A stretch of 64,000 nucleotides of DNA from Methylocystis echinoides (GCF_040687965.1 NZ_CP156084.1:1750501-1814500); one strand, 5' to 3'; counted from the stretch's first letter, positions 15,740 through 26,508 are shown. Notes: a model not told the origin generated them from the letters alone. Program-made: numbers and translations.

Positions 15740-16498
15740 TCACGCCGGCTCGGCGCCCTCGGGCTCGAGCGCCGGCTCGAGCTCCGGCTCGGCGATGACG
15801 GGCGCGCGCCGCACGGCCCGGCGCAGCGCCGGCCGGTAGAGCTGCTTCATCGCCTCGACGACATGGACGCCCCCGCCGGGCAGTGAAAAGCGCCCGGCGA
15901 TGCGCTCGAAGGCGGGCGCCGAGCGCAGCAGCGTCACGCGCTGGAAGGGCGGCACGTACAGCGCCTCGCCCCAGAAAACCGGCAGGAACTGCGCTTCCTG
16001 GAGCAGCGTCTGCAGCTGGCCGCGCGAATAGGGGTGGCCATGGCCGAAAGGCGTGGTGTCGAGGCGCGCCCAAAGGCCGGTGCGGCTCGGCGCAATGATC
16101 ACCACCCGCCCGCCCGGGGCGAGGATGCGCCAGACCTCCTCGAGCAAATCCTGCGGATGCTCCTCGACCTCGAGCGCATGCACCAGCAGCAGGCGGTCGA
16201 TGCTGGCGTCGGGCAAGGGCATCATCGAGGCTTCGACCAGCGCCGTGGCCGAGCGGCCGTCGAGCGGCCAGTGCACGACCCCCTGCGTCGCCGGCATAAA
16301 GGCCAGAACCCGCTGAGCCTTCTCGCGAAACCCGTCCAGATAGGGCGTCGGATAGCCGAGCCCGAGCACCCGCATGCCGGCATGGTCATCCCAGCGGGTC
16401 CGCAGCAGGCGCCCGACCACGCGGCGCGCCACCTCGCCCAGGGCGGTTTCGTAAAAGGCTCTCAGTTCCACCACGTCGGGGGCCATGGGCCGGATCAT
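15740..16498 (-). CDS. SAM-dependent methyltransferase (type 11)
   Basis: 252 residues. The SAM-binding region is modified: VLGLGYPTPYL replaces the usual GxGxG, followed by MPLPDASIDRLLLVHALE, LLEEVWRILAPGGRVVIIAP and FGHGHPYSRGQL, all recognisable class I methyltransferase elements. The C-terminal 30 residues are a Pro/Glu repeat tail (PELEPALEPEGAEPA). It is divergent from gloB, with about 90 bases between start codons; a methyltransferase next to glyoxalase II is a layout I recall from other alphaproteobacteria. Substrate unknown. Confidence 0.85.
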   Translation of the reverse strand: MIRPMAPDVVELRAFYETALGEVARRVVGRLLRTRWDDHAGMRVLGLGYPTPYLDGFREKAQRVLAFMPATQGVVHWPLDGRSATALVEASMMPLPDASIDRLLLVHALEVEEHPQDLLEEVWRILAPGGRVVIIAPSRTGLWARLDTTPFGHGHPYSRGQLQTLLQEAQFLPVFWGEALYVPPFQRVTLLRSAPAFERIAGRFSLPGGGVHVVEAMKQLYRPALRRAVRRAPVIAEPELEPALEPEGAEPA

Positions 16499-16587
16499 CT
16501 TCTTATTCTCTCAGCGTGGCAAGGCTTGACCTGGTCGCATTTTTGCGCGCCTCCGCTATGATGCGGATCAATAATGCGGAGATCGGC

Positions 16588-17364
16588 ATGTCCATAGAGG
16601 TGGCGCAGTTTATTTGCCTGAACGATAATTTCGGGCTGTTGGTTCACGATGCGCGGACGGGCGCGACGGCGACCGTGGACGCCCCCGACGGCGCGGCGAT
16701 CGCCGCCGAGGCGGAGCGGCGGGGCTGGCCGGTCACGCATCTCCTCATCACCCATCATCATCTCGACCACATCGAGGGAGCGGAAACGCTCAAGAAGCGC
16801 TTTCCTCAGATGAAGATCGTCGGAGCCGCGGCGGACGCCCACCGCCTGCCGCCGCTCGATCAGGCGGTGTCCGACGGCGACGAAGTGGCGATCGGCGCCG
16901 CCCGCGCCAGGGTCATCGCCACGCCGGGCCACACGACCGGCCACGTCGCCTATTATTTTCCCGAGGACGAGGCCGTCTTTGTCGGCGACACGCTGTTCTC
17001 GCTCGGCTGCGGCCGCGTCTTCGAGGGGACGACCGACGAGATGCGGCTATCGCTCGAAACGCTCGCCAATCTGCCGCGCGAGACGCTGATCTATTGCGGC
17101 CACGAATATACGCAGGCGAACGGCCGCTTCGCCCTCACGGTCGACCCGGAAAACCCCGTGCTGCGCGACCGGGTGCAACGCGTCGCCGAACTGCGCGCCG
17201 CCGGCAAGTTCACCCTCCCCACCACGATTGCGCTCGAAAACGCCACCAACCCCTTCCTGCGCGTGGAGGACCCGGAGGTGAAGAAGGCGATGGGCATGGC
17301 GGACGCCAACCCCTTCGCCGTCTTCGCCGAAATGCGCGAACGCAAGAACCGCTTCGCCGGATGA
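16588..17364 (+). CDS. gloB: Hydroxyacylglutathione hydrolase (glyoxalase II)
   Basis: 258 residues starting MSIEVAQFICLNDNFG, with GGAG 6 bases ahead of the ATG; upstream in-frame ATGs add unconserved sequence. Metallo-beta-lactamase motif THHHLDH near residue 57, then GHTTGH, FVGDTLFSLGCGRVFEG, YCGHEYT and the C-terminal ERKNRF typical of GloB. It hydrolyses S-lactoylglutathione to D-lactate and glutathione in methylglyoxal detoxification. Its stop overlaps the start of the cupin gene (ATGA). Confidence 0.95.
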   Translation: MSIEVAQFICLNDNFGLLVHDARTGATATVDAPDGAAIAAEAERRGWPVTHLLITHHHLDHIEGAETLKKRFPQMKIVGAAADAHRLPPLDQAVSDGDEVAIGAARARVIATPGHTTGHVAYYFPEDEAVFVGDTLFSLGCGRVFEGTTDEMRLSLETLANLPRETLIYCGHEYTQANGRFALTVDPENPVLRDRVQRVAELRAAGKFTLPTTIALENATNPFLRVEDPEVKKAMGMADANPFAVFAEMRERKNRFAG

Positions 17365-17792
17365 GCGCTTTGTCCGGTCTCTCTGCGCAGGAGGTTGCGC
17401 GCCTCCTCGACCTCGCGCCGCATCCCGAGGGCGGCTATTATCGCGAGACCTTCCGCGACCCCGCGGGCGGCGGCGGGCGCGCGGCCTCGACCGCGATCTA
17501 CTACCTCCTGCCGGCCGGCCAGATCTCCGCCTGGCACCGGGTCGACGCCGCGGAAATCTGGCACTGGCACGCTGGCGCGCCGCTGGAACTGTCGCTATAC
17601 GACGAGGGTCGCCGCACAGTCTTGCGGCTTGGCGCTGATCTTTTGGGCGGCGAGCGACCCCAGGGGATCGTGCCGGCGGGGGGCTGGCAATCGGCGAAAA
17701 GCCTCGGCGCCTGGACGCTCGTCGGCTGTACGGTCGCGCCGGGCTTCGAATTCGCCCATTTCGAGCTCGCCGCGCCGGGGGAAATTCCCTAG
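17361..17792 (+). CDS. Cupin (DUF985/Cupin_5 family)
   Basis: 143 residues, translationally coupled to gloB through an ATGA overlap. Typical family features: LDLAPHPEGGYYRETFR near the start, TAIYYLL, SAWHRVDAAEIWHWHAG (metal-binding His residues) and VAPGFEFAHFELA at the end. The family has a cupin beta-barrel; its biochemical role is not settled. The tight pairing with gloB hints at a link to aldehyde or sugar-phosphate metabolism, but that is inference. Confidence 0.9.
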   Translation: MSALSGLSAQEVARLLDLAPHPEGGYYRETFRDPAGGGGRAASTAIYYLLPAGQISAWHRVDAAEIWHWHAGAPLELSLYDEGRRTVLRLGADLLGGERPQGIVPAGGWQSAKSLGAWTLVGCTVAPGFEFAHFELAAPGEIP

Positions 17793-17817
17793 GACCCGAA
17801 AACCGCCTGGAGCGAGC

Positions 17818-17852
17818 GCTCCCGTTTTCAAGAGCGGGGGCTTTTTGCTTTT
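17818..17852 (+). terminator. Rho-independent terminator of gloB-cupin operon
   Basis: Stem GCTCCCG / CGGGGGC (7 pairs, one G-T) with a 10-base loop, followed by TTTTTGCTTTT, 25 bases after the cupin stop. Confidence 0.75.
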
Positions 17853-17904
17853 CCCGGGATGGTGTATCGGGGCGCGTAAAAGAAAATCAGAGGAAACGAC
17901 ACCC

Positions 17905-18723
17905 ATGTGCTGGAGCGGGGAAGCTTCGACTGTATTGGCGGCCACGGGCATTGCCGGCGCGGCCTATTCCGCTCTGAAAAAGAACCCGGAGCCGATGGCG
18001 CTCTGGATCTGCCTTCTGTATTTCGCCAGCATGGAGTCGCTTCAGGCGGTCGCCTATTCGGTCCTCAACCAATGCGACTCGCCCTTAAATCAGATGATGA
18101 CCATGTTCGGTTATCTTCACATTACGTTTCAGCCCTTCTTCATCAACGCCGTTGCGCTTTACTTCATGCCCAAGGACAGCGCGCGCATCGTCGCGCCCTG
18201 GGCCTATTTCGGCTGTTTCGTCGCGGCCATCGCCATGCTGATCCAGCTTTATCCGTTCAGCTGGGCGGGCCACTGCGCCATCGGCCGGCCGCTCTGCGGC
18301 GACGTTTTGTGCACGGTGCGCGGTGAATGGCACATCGCCTGGCTGCTGCCGACCAACGGCATCGGCAACAGCATGGCGGACAACGCCTGGCTCGGGCGCG
18401 GCTATCTCGGCTATCCGCTGATGTCCTTCTTCATCCCGACGCTCTACGGCAGCTGGCGCTTCATTCTTTTCTCCTGGTTGGCCGGCCCGTTCCTCGCGGG
18501 GCTGACGACCAGCAACATCAATGAATGGCCGGCCGTCTGGTGCCTGTTCTCAATCGGCTTGGTGCTCGCCATCATCAAGACGCCGCTGCGCTATCACCTG
18601 CATGTCGGCGATCCTTGGTGGATGATGGTCTGGAAGTGGTGGAAACGCCGCGGCGCCGTCGAGGCGCCCGCGCCGGTCGACGAGACGCCGGTGCTGGTGA
18701 AGATCGAGGAGCCGGCGGAGTAA
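17905..18723 (+). CDS. Multi-spanning membrane protein (DUF5765-like)
   Basis: 272 residues beginning MCWSGEASTVLAATGIAGA, with AGAGGA about 10 bases upstream. I recall the MCWSxxAS start as typical of the DUF5765 family. Seven or so hydrophobic segments span residues 8-240, with conserved Cys residues in the first extramembrane loops (NQCDSPLNQ; GHCAIGRPLCGDVLC). The C-terminal 35 residues are a soluble Pro/Glu/Val tail after KWWKRRG. A long apparent frame extending upstream to 17395 is out-of-frame sequence over the cupin gene and is not used. Function unknown. Confidence 0.75.
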   Translation: MCWSGEASTVLAATGIAGAAYSALKKNPEPMALWICLLYFASMESLQAVAYSVLNQCDSPLNQMMTMFGYLHITFQPFFINAVALYFMPKDSARIVAPWAYFGCFVAAIAMLIQLYPFSWAGHCAIGRPLCGDVLCTVRGEWHIAWLLPTNGIGNSMADNAWLGRGYLGYPLMSFFIPTLYGSWRFILFSWLAGPFLAGLTTSNINEWPAVWCLFSIGLVLAIIKTPLRYHLHVGDPWWMMVWKWWKRRGAVEAPAPVDETPVLVKIEEPAE

Positions 18724-18808
18724 AGGGCCGCCGCCTCGGCGTCTCGGCGCTTTATCCGATCGCCGCCGCTCCCGCTGTCCTGGCCGGGCCATGACGGCAG
18801 GCGAGCTG

Positions 18809-19807
18809 CTAATCTCGCGCGTTCACCACGCCGCCGATGAGATTGACCGCCAACAGCGCCTCGGTGGAGAGTTCGGCGGCGAGGGGCCTCAAAACAGGGC
18901 CGGCCGCGACTTGCGCTTTCAGCGCGGCGCGCGCCGCGACCGCCGCGTCCCAATCGACCGCCGTGAACCGCAGAGCCGCGCCGGGGCGACGCTGGGCCAT
19001 GCGGCCGAGGTCGGCGCCGATGACGGTCGCGATCTTGGGGTAGCCGCCGGTCGGCTGGCGATCGGCCATCAGCACGAAGGGCGCGCCGGAGCCGGGAATC
19101 TGGATGGCTCCCATGGCGGTGCCGTCCGAGACGACGTCATGGCCGCGCGCATGGGTCAGCCGCGGCCCCTCCAGCGCATAGGCCATGCGGTCGCTGCGCG
19201 CCCCGACCCGCCATTCGGCCGCGAGCAGCGCCGCGATCGACTCGGGCGCAAAATAATCGTCCTGCGGCCCGAGCATGACGCGGATGGGCGCGTCGTCCTC
19301 CACGAGCCAGGGCGCATCCAATTTCTGCGGCTCGGCTGGCGCGGGGGCGACGTCGACGACGGGCAGGGCGTCGCCGGAGCGAAGCGGCGGGGGACCGATC
19401 CCGGAGCGCGAATGGGTCGCAAGCGATCCGAGCGTCGGCGCGACGTCGATGCGGCCGCCGACCGCGACGTAGCACCAAGCTCCCGTCGGCCCGGCGCGGA
19501 TGGCGAGCCTTGCGCCGGGCGCAAGTGGCGCAACGGCGGCGTGGGGGAGCGACGTCGCGTCGAGCCGGATATCGAAGGCTCCGCCTGCGATGGCGACGGC
19601 GAGCGTCGCTCCCTCCGCCGCAAGCTCGACGCCGCCGAGCGAGACTTCCAGCGCCACGGTCGCGCCCACGGCCCGCGTCGCTGTCAGAAAGGCCGGCCAG
19701 TCCATCGGCCCCGCGGGCGTCACGCCGACGCGCGAATAGCCGAAGCGGCCGACGTCCTGCAATGTGACGCCCGGCCCGGCGGCATGGACGAGGAGCCGCG
19801 CGCTCAT
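18809..19807 (-). CDS. pxpC: 5-oxoprolinase subunit C (biotin-dependent carboxylase-like)
   Basis: 332 residues. LLVHAAGPGVTLQDVGRFGY and GVTPAGPMDWPAF at the N-terminus, then GGYPKIATVIGADLGRMAQ near 260, all characteristic of PxpC/KipA. With PxpA and PxpB it hydrolyses 5-oxo-L-proline to glutamate using ATP. Its start overlaps the pxpB stop by 4 bases (ATGA), showing translational coupling. It is the last gene of the minus-strand operon. Confidence 0.93.
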   Translation of the reverse strand: MSARLLVHAAGPGVTLQDVGRFGYSRVGVTPAGPMDWPAFLTATRAVGATVALEVSLGGVELAAEGATLAVAIAGGAFDIRLDATSLPHAAVAPLAPGARLAIRAGPTGAWCYVAVGGRIDVAPTLGSLATHSRSGIGPPPLRSGDALPVVDVAPAPAEPQKLDAPWLVEDDAPIRVMLGPQDDYFAPESIAALLAAEWRVGARSDRMAYALEGPRLTHARGHDVVSDGTAMGAIQIPGSGAPFVLMADRQPTGGYPKIATVIGADLGRMAQRRPGAALRFTAVDWDAAVAARAALKAQVAAGPVLRPLAAELSTEALLAVNLIGGVVNARD

Positions 19808-20559
19808 GCCCCCGTCTCGCGCCGGGCGACCGTCTCGCCCGCCGCCGCACGGGACTCCAGCGCCGCGAACGTCGCGGCGTCAACGGGCTCGAAGCGTAAT
19901 GTGTCGCCGGGCGCGACGAAAAAGGGCGGCTTCCTCTGCGGGGAGAAGAGCCGCTCCGGCGTGCGGCCGATGACATACCAGCCGGTCGGCATGGGATTGG
20001 CGCCGATGAGGGACAGGCCGCCGCCGATCAGCACGGCGCCTTGCGGGGTCGGCCCGCGCGGGGCCAGGCGTCGCGGCAATGCGAGCGCCTCCGGCAGGCC
20101 GCCGAGATAGCACCACCCCGGCGCGAAGCCATACATATAGACGCGATAGAGGGCGCCAGCATGTTGCGCGGCGAGCGCCGCCGGCGACAGGCCCAGCAGA
20201 GCCCCCGCCTCGACGATGTCTTCGGCGAGCGCCGGATCGTAGCAGCAAGGGACGGCCCAGTTTGCGCCGTCGGCGTGAGCGGCGCTCGGGTTGGACTGTT
20301 TCTCTCCGGCCGCAGGGCGCGCGAGGCGGTCATTGATCCACGCGATCAGCGCAGCGCGGGAGATCGCCAGCGGCTCGTAATGCACAAGCAGCGAGCGATA
20401 GGTCGGCGTCGTCTCTTTCACGCCGGGGGGCGGGGCGCCGCGAAAGGCCTCGTCGAGAGCCAGCACGCGCGCGTTGACGCGGGGATCGACGACGTCGCCG
20501 AATTCGACCGTGAGCGCCGTTTCGCCCTGATCGAGAAAGCGCGGTCCGGCGTCGTACAT
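19804..20559 (-). CDS. pxpB: 5-oxoprolinase subunit B
   Basis: 251 residues from the ATG giving MYDAGPRFLDQGETALTVEFG, where the FLDxGExALxVEFG segment is typical of PxpB/KipI. Further motifs: the VPCCYDPALAEDI region, MYGFAPGWCYLGGLPEAL and PTGWYVIGRTPERLF. The start lies one base after the pxpA stop. A longer frame to 20655 runs into pxpA and is not used. Confidence 0.93.
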   Translation of the reverse strand: MYDAGPRFLDQGETALTVEFGDVVDPRVNARVLALDEAFRGAPPPGVKETTPTYRSLLVHYEPLAISRAALIAWINDRLARPAAGEKQSNPSAAHADGANWAVPCCYDPALAEDIVEAGALLGLSPAALAAQHAGALYRVYMYGFAPGWCYLGGLPEALALPRRLAPRGPTPQGAVLIGGGLSLIGANPMPTGWYVIGRTPERLFSPQRKPPFFVAPGDTLRFEPVDAATFAALESRAAAGETVARRETGA

Positions 20560-20560
20560 G

Positions 20561-21337
20561 TCACGCCTCGACGAAGGCCCGAAGCGCAAAGCCCTCCGCC
20601 TCGAGGCCCGCGCGCAAGCGCCGCGCCATCTCGACGGCGTGGGCGGAGTCGCCATGCACGCAGATCGAGTCGATCGGCGTCGGCAGGCGCTTCCCGGAAA
20701 TGGTCACGAGCGCGCCCTCGGCGAGCATCGCGCGGACCCGGGCCAGCGCTGCGTCGGCGTCGACCAAAACCGCGCCCGGCTGGCCACGCGGCTGCAGCCG
20801 TCCGTCGTCGACATAGGCGCGGTCGGCGAAAATCTCATGCGCCACCTTCAGCTCGGCGCGTTCGCCGGCCCGAACCTGTTCCGAACGCGCAATGGCGAGC
20901 AATGTCAGCGACGCGTCGACGGCGCGCGTCGCCCGCGCCAGCGCGTCGGCGACCTCCACATCCTTCTCGGCGAGATTGGCGAGCGCCCCGTGCGCCTTCA
21001 CATAGGCGACGCGATGGCCGGCGAGCGCCGCGAGCCCCTGCGCTGCGCCGATCTGATAGGCGACCGCGCGCTCGATTTCGATCGCCGTCAGGGGCAGGGG
21101 CCGGCGTCCGAAGCCGATGAGATCGGGAAAGGCGACATGGGCGCCCACGGCGACGCCCTTCTCCCGCGCGCGCGCGAACGTCCTCGCCATGATGTCGGGA
21201 TCGCCGGCATGAAAGCCGCAGGCGACATTGGCGCTCGTGACAATGCCGAGCATGGCGTCGTCGTCGCCCATGCGCCAGGGGCCATAGCCTTCGCCGAGAT
21301 CGGCGTTGAGATCGACGCTTTTGGCCGCTTTGGTCAT
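20561..21337 (-). CDS. pxpA: 5-oxoprolinase subunit A (LamB/YcsF family)
   Basis: 258 residues: VDLNADLGEGYGPW, SANVACGFHAGDPDIM, VGAHVAFPDLIGFGRR and CVHGDSAHAVEMA are the core motifs of PxpA. First gene of the pxpABC operon, which clears spontaneously formed 5-oxoproline. Divergent from the SRPBCC-like gene, with 113 bases between starts holding both promoters; I could not identify them. Confidence 0.94.
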   Translation of the reverse strand: MTKAAKSVDLNADLGEGYGPWRMGDDDAMLGIVTSANVACGFHAGDPDIMARTFARAREKGVAVGAHVAFPDLIGFGRRPLPLTAIEIERAVAYQIGAAQGLAALAGHRVAYVKAHGALANLAEKDVEVADALARATRAVDASLTLLAIARSEQVRAGERAELKVAHEIFADRAYVDDGRLQPRGQPGAVLVDADAALARVRAMLAEGALVTISGKRLPTPIDSICVHGDSAHAVEMARRLRAGLEAEGFALRAFVEA

Positions 21338-21450
21338 GCCCTCATCCTAGCGTGTTCGACGCTCGCGGACAGGGGTTCCTCGGCGCGGCGGTGGCCAGCG
21401 GCCACGAGCGCGCTACGTTGACGCCTGAAGGCGTTTCAGAGGAGGCGTTC

Positions 21451-21861
21451 ATGGTCGGCGTCGCGCTCGTTCTTCTCTATTTCCTGCTGGCGCTGCTCGC
21501 TGCGGCGCTCATCATGCAATCGGACCGCTACGCCGTGAGGCGCACGGCCGCTATCGCCGGCAAGGCCAGCCGGGTTTTCGCGCTGGCCGCCGATCCGGCC
21601 TCCTGGGCGCCGCTCGGCGCCGTCTCCGTCGTTGAGACGGAGCCGAATGCGCGCGTGGTTCTGAGGCTCGTGAACGGCGGCGGCGCGGAAAGCCATGCGA
21701 CCATCGCGCTCGCCCCGGAAGGCGCGCAAACGCGCGTCGACTGCGTCGTCGCCGGGCGCAATGGCCTTATCGACAAGGCGCGCGATTTTTTCGGCTTTCG
21801 CGAGAAGACCTGGGGGCCGAAAATAGAACAGGCGCTCGCCGGTCTCGCCGCGAGCGCCTGA
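21451..21861 (+). CDS. Membrane-anchored SRPBCC-like (polyketide cyclase-type) protein
   Basis: 136 residues; GAGGAGG 6 bases before the ATG. One N-terminal hydrophobic helix (residues 2-25) precedes a domain with KASRVFALAADPASWAPLGA, TEPNARVVLRL and a final long helix (TWGPKIEQALAGLAASA). That layout fits the START/SRPBCC (polyketide cyclase) fold with a membrane anchor. Ligand unknown. Assignment is by pattern only. Confidence 0.6.
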   Translation: MVGVALVLLYFLLALLAAALIMQSDRYAVRRTAAIAGKASRVFALAADPASWAPLGAVSVVETEPNARVVLRLVNGGGAESHATIALAPEGAQTRVDCVVAGRNGLIDKARDFFGFREKTWGPKIEQALAGLAASA

Positions 21862-21867
21862 ATTGGC

Positions 21868-21895
21868 GGATGGCCGGGACGAGCCCGACATGACG
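21868..21895 (-). repeat. Dispersed palindromic repeat, copy A
   Basis: Minus strand CGTCATGTCGGGCTCGTCC then CGGCCATCC. Copies B (26422) and C (47351) share this core (GGCTxGTCCCGGCCA). A family of such GGCCGGGACAAGCCCGGCC elements is common in Hyphomicrobiales intergenic DNA. Here it lies between the convergent stops of the SRPBCC-like gene and leuB. Confidence 0.6.
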
Positions 21896-21909
21896 TGAGC
21901 GGGAGCCGC

Positions 21910-23019
21910 TTACGCCAGAATCGTCTTCAGTTCCGCGACGATGGCGTCGCCCATCTCGCGGGTCGAGATCGACGCGGGCGCGTCGCCCTTGATGTCGGCG
22001 GTGCGCAGGCCCTTGCCCAGCACGCCGGAGATGGCGGCGTCGATGGCGTCGGCGGCCTTGGGATTGTCGAAGGAATAGCGCATCGCCATGCCGAGCGAGC
22101 CGATCATGGCGATCGGATTGGCGACGCCCTTGCCGGCGATATCGGGCGCCGAGCCGTGGCAGGGCTCGTACATCGCCTTGCGCTTGCCATTGGCGTCGGC
22201 CGCGCCGAGCGAGGCCGAGGGCAGCATGCCGAGCGAGCCGGTGAGCATGGCGGCTTCGTCCGACAGCATGTCGCCGAACAGATTGTCGGTGACGACGACG
22301 TCGAACTGCTTGGGCCAGCGCACGAGCTGCATGGCGAGCGCGTCGGCGAGCATGTGCTCGAGCTGCACGTCCGCATATTCGCGCTTGTGCAGCGCGGTAA
22401 CAACCTCGCGCCACAGATAGCCCGATTTCATGACGTTCGCCTTCTCGGACGAGGTCACCTTGTTGCGGCGCTTGCGGGCGAGTTCGAAGGCGACGCGGCC
22501 GATGCGCTCGATCTCATAGGTTTCGTAAACCTGCGTGTCGACGGCGCGCTTCTGGCCGTCGCCGAGATCGGTGATCTCCTTGGGTTCGCCGAAATAGACG
22601 CCGCCCGTCAATTCGCGCACGATCATGATGTCGAGCCCGTCGACCAATTCGCGCTTGAGCGAGGAGGCGTCGGCGAGCGCCGGATAGCAGATCGCGGGGC
22701 GCAAATTGGCGAAGAGGCCGAGATCCTTGCGCAGGCGCAGGAGGCCCGCCTCGGGGCGCACGTCATAGGGCACGCCGTCCCATTTGGGGCCGCCGACGGC
22801 GGCGAGCAGCACGGCGTCGGCGGCCTGCGCCAGCGCCATGTCGCCTTCGCTGATCGCCACGCCATGGACGTCATAGGCCGCCCCGCCGACGAGTCCGCGC
22901 TCGATCTCGAAAGAGGCGACGCCCGCCCGACCCAGAAAGTCGATCACCTTCTCGGCCTCGGCGGAGATTTCCGGACCGATGCCGTCGCCGGGCAGGAGCA
23001 GGATCTTGTAGGCGGACAT
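21910..23019 (-). CDS. leuB: 3-isopropylmalate dehydrogenase
   Basis: 369 residues. [13 protein letters not shown] at the start, [13 protein letters not shown], the catalytic Tyr region [28 protein letters not shown] and [14 protein letters not shown] identify LeuB. It oxidatively decarboxylates (2R,3S)-3-isopropylmalate with NAD+ in leucine synthesis. leuC and leuD are not adjacent. Full family length, no anomalies. Confidence 0.96.
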   Translation of the reverse strand: MSAYKILLLPGDGIGPEISAEAEKVIDFLGRAGVASFEIERGLVGGAAYDVHGVAISEGDMALAQAADAVLLAAVGGPKWDGVPYDVRPEAGLLRLRKDLGLFANLRPAICYPALADASSLKRELVDGLDIMIVRELTGGVYFGEPKEITDLGDGQKRAVDTQVYETYEIERIGRVAFELARKRRNKVTSSEKANVMKSGYLWREVVTALHKREYADVQLEHMLADALAMQLVRWPKQFDVVVTDNLFGDMLSDEAAMLTGSLGMLPSASLGAADANGKRKAMYEPCHGSAPDIAGKGVANPIAMIGSLGMAMRYSFDNPKAADAIDAAISGVLGKGLRTADIKGDAPASISTREMGDAIVAELKTILA

Positions 23020-23270
23020 GAAACCCTCTTCGTTGCGTTCGGGAAAGCAGAAGCGCCGTCAATAGAGCGGCGGGGAGCCCTGCGCAACATGGGCGCGCGG
23101 GCAGGGACGCGCGGGCGGCCGTGCGACAATTCGCGCGGCTCCTTTCCCTTGCCCGAAGCGGCGAAGCCGTGCAGCTTGAAAAAGGTCAAGGAACAAGAAA
23201 TTGCGCCAGAGTCGCGGCCGCCAAACGAGCCCCGGACATGCGCAAATTCAAGAGGGGAGACGTTGCGACC

Positions 23271-23738
23271 ATGAAACTTCTCAAGATCGGCGCGCTAGCC
23301 ATCTTCGCGGCCTTTGCCGGGGCTGTTCCCGCCAAGGCCTTCTGCGTCTTCAACTGCGAGCCGAAGCCCGAAGACGCGCGCAAGGTTTTCGAAAATCTGA
23401 TCAAGAAGAAGTTCGACGAGACCGCCGTCGTCGAGAAATTCGACATCACCCGCTTCTGGCCGCTCGACGTCGAGGGCGCCGGCCACGCCGGCTACGAATT
23501 CTATTTCACGGCGAATGTGCGCTTCCCGAAAGGCGCCAATCTTCAGTGCAAACCGGAGGGCGGCGCGCCGAAGCCCGGCTGCTCCGACAATACGAGCTAT
23601 TACTCGACCACGATCCAGAACCAGATGATCAAGGACAAGCAATATATCGAACCGGGCAAGGTCATCGAGTTCAAGGACGAGACCCGCTTCGACCAGGACG
23701 GCGGCAAGTGGAAGGGCCAGGACGGCAACTTCTACTGA
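23271..23738 (+). CDS. Exported protein of unknown function
   Basis: 155 residues. Signal peptide MKLLKIGALAIFAAFAGAVPAKA, cut before FCVFNC. Four cysteines in the mature part (FCVFNCEPKP; LQCKPEG; PGCSDN) could form two disulfides. The mature region is about 130 residues of mixed strands and loops with many Lys, Asp and aromatic residues. An upstream ATG (23238) is possible, but the signal peptide supports 23271, although the GAGGGGAG ribosome site is then 11 bases away. No family recognised. Confidence 0.65.
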   Translation: MKLLKIGALAIFAAFAGAVPAKAFCVFNCEPKPEDARKVFENLIKKKFDETAVVEKFDITRFWPLDVEGAGHAGYEFYFTANVRFPKGANLQCKPEGGAPKPGCSDNTSYYSTTIQNQMIKDKQYIEPGKVIEFKDETRFDQDGGKWKGQDGNFY

Positions 23739-23762
23739 AAGCCGCGCGCGGCTCTACGCAGG

Positions 23763-23791
23763 GCGGGCCTTCGCGGGCCCGCTTTTTTTTT
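23763..23791 (+). terminator. Strong rho-independent terminator
   Basis: Perfect 7-bp stem GCGGGCC / GGCCCGC with a 6-base loop and nine consecutive T residues, 25 bases after the stop of the exported-protein gene. Confidence 0.9.
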
Positions 23792-23969
23792 CTCGCGCCG
23801 CCTCTTCCAGGACGCGCGCTCCTTTCGGCGACGCCGGCGGCTCCGCCGTCAACATTTTCGTAAGCGCCCGGCCCCCTTCCGTGCGCGTCCCGCATGGTGT
23901 AGAAGCGCCGCCAGGGATTGGCGTCGAGCTTGGCTACGGCTTGGGCTCCGCTAGCGAAGAAGGTTGGAA

Positions 23970-24653
23970 ATGCAGCAGGTCATTATCGCGATCCACCTGA
24001 TGGTGGTGACGGCGCTCGTCGTTCTCGTGCTCTATCAGAAGTCCGAGGGCGGGGCGCTCGGCATGGGCGGCAGCGGCGTCTTCACGGGTCGCGGCCAGGC
24101 CAACGCCCTGACCCGCGCCACCGGCATTCTCGCGACGATCTTCTTTTTGACCAGCATCGCTCTGACCGTGCTGCCGGCCTGGCAGCGCCACACCGAGGGC
24201 GGCGACGACTGGACCAAGGCCATCGACCAGGGCGACGTCAAGTTCAAAGAGGTCAAGCCCGGCGAGAAGACGCCCGAGGCCGGCAAGGATTCGATCTTCG
24301 ACCAGCTCCAGCGCGCCCAGCAGAAGCGCCAGCAGGGCGCTTCCCCGACCGCTCCCGGCGAGGCTCCCAAGGCGGACGCTCCCAAGGCGGACGCTCCGAA
24401 GGCGGAGGCTCCCGCGGAGGCCCCCAAGGCCGACGCGCCGAAAGCCGACGCTCAGCCCGTGACGGAAGCGCCCAAGGCGGCGCCTGCCGCCGAAGCGCCT
24501 GCCGCTCCGGCCCCGGCCGCCGAGGCGCCCAAGCCCGAGGCCCCCAAGCCCGAGGCCGCGCCGAAGGCCGACGCCGCGCCGGCCGCTCCCGCCCCGGCGG
24601 CGCCCGCCGCGCAGTCCGCGGCGCCGACCCAGTGGAAGTCGCCCACGCAGTAA
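23970..24653 (+). CDS. secG: SecG translocase subunit with long Ala/Pro/Lys tail
   Basis: 227 residues. Residues 1-75 are a normal SecG: first helix QQVIIAIHLMVVTALVVLVL, the conserved loop QKSEGGALGMGGSGVFTGRG, then a second helix ATGILATIFFLTSIALTVL. The remaining ~150 residues are cytoplasmic or periplasmic low complexity, with repeats of PKADAP and PKAEAP and Ala/Pro blocks, ending APTQWKSPTQ. SecG stimulates SecYEG-dependent protein export. A Pro/Ala tail on SecG is common in Hyphomicrobiales, but this one is long. The ATG at 23970 has AAGG 7 bases upstream. pyrG follows, a neighbour order I recall from other alphaproteobacteria. Confidence 0.92.
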   Translation: MQQVIIAIHLMVVTALVVLVLYQKSEGGALGMGGSGVFTGRGQANALTRATGILATIFFLTSIALTVLPAWQRHTEGGDDWTKAIDQGDVKFKEVKPGEKTPEAGKDSIFDQLQRAQQKRQQGASPTAPGEAPKADAPKADAPKAEAPAEAPKADAPKADAQPVTEAPKAAPAAEAPAAPAPAAEAPKPEAPKPEAAPKADAAPAAPAPAAPAAQSAAPTQWKSPTQ

Positions 24654-24748
24654 GCGGCGGGTCCTTCCTTTCCACATCGAGAACGGCGCTGGGGAAGAGT
24701 CCTTCTCCGGCGCATTAAACGCTATCCAAATCCAGCGAAAGGCGTTAG

Positions 24749-26389
<1,641 letters not shown>

Positions 26390-26421
26390 CTCTCCGCATT
26401 CCTTGTCAGCTATGACGTCCC

Positions 26422-26449
26422 CGTCATAGCCGGCTTGTCCCGGCCATCC
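26422..26449 (+). repeat. Dispersed palindromic repeat, copy B
   Basis: CGTCATAGCCGGCTTGTCC then CGGCCATCC, the same element as copy A in the same sense relative to its CGTCAT...GGCCATCC orientation. It sits 32 bases after the pyrG stop, between pyrG and the DUF433 gene, and an AGCCGG...CCGGC hairpin can form. Confidence 0.6.
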
Positions 26450-26508
26450 CCATGGGCGATTGGGAGAGGGCGTGGGACGATCTATACTGCCCGAAGGAGG
26501 CCGTCCGC

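Noticed and set aside
18791-20110. 439-codon plus-strand frame opposite pxpC/pxpB
   Set aside because: Antisense shadow of two clear 5-oxoprolinase genes.
21895-23274. 459-codon plus-strand frame opposite leuB
   Set aside because: Shadow of leuB; no domain pattern and Asp/Gly/Arg/His-rich noise composition.
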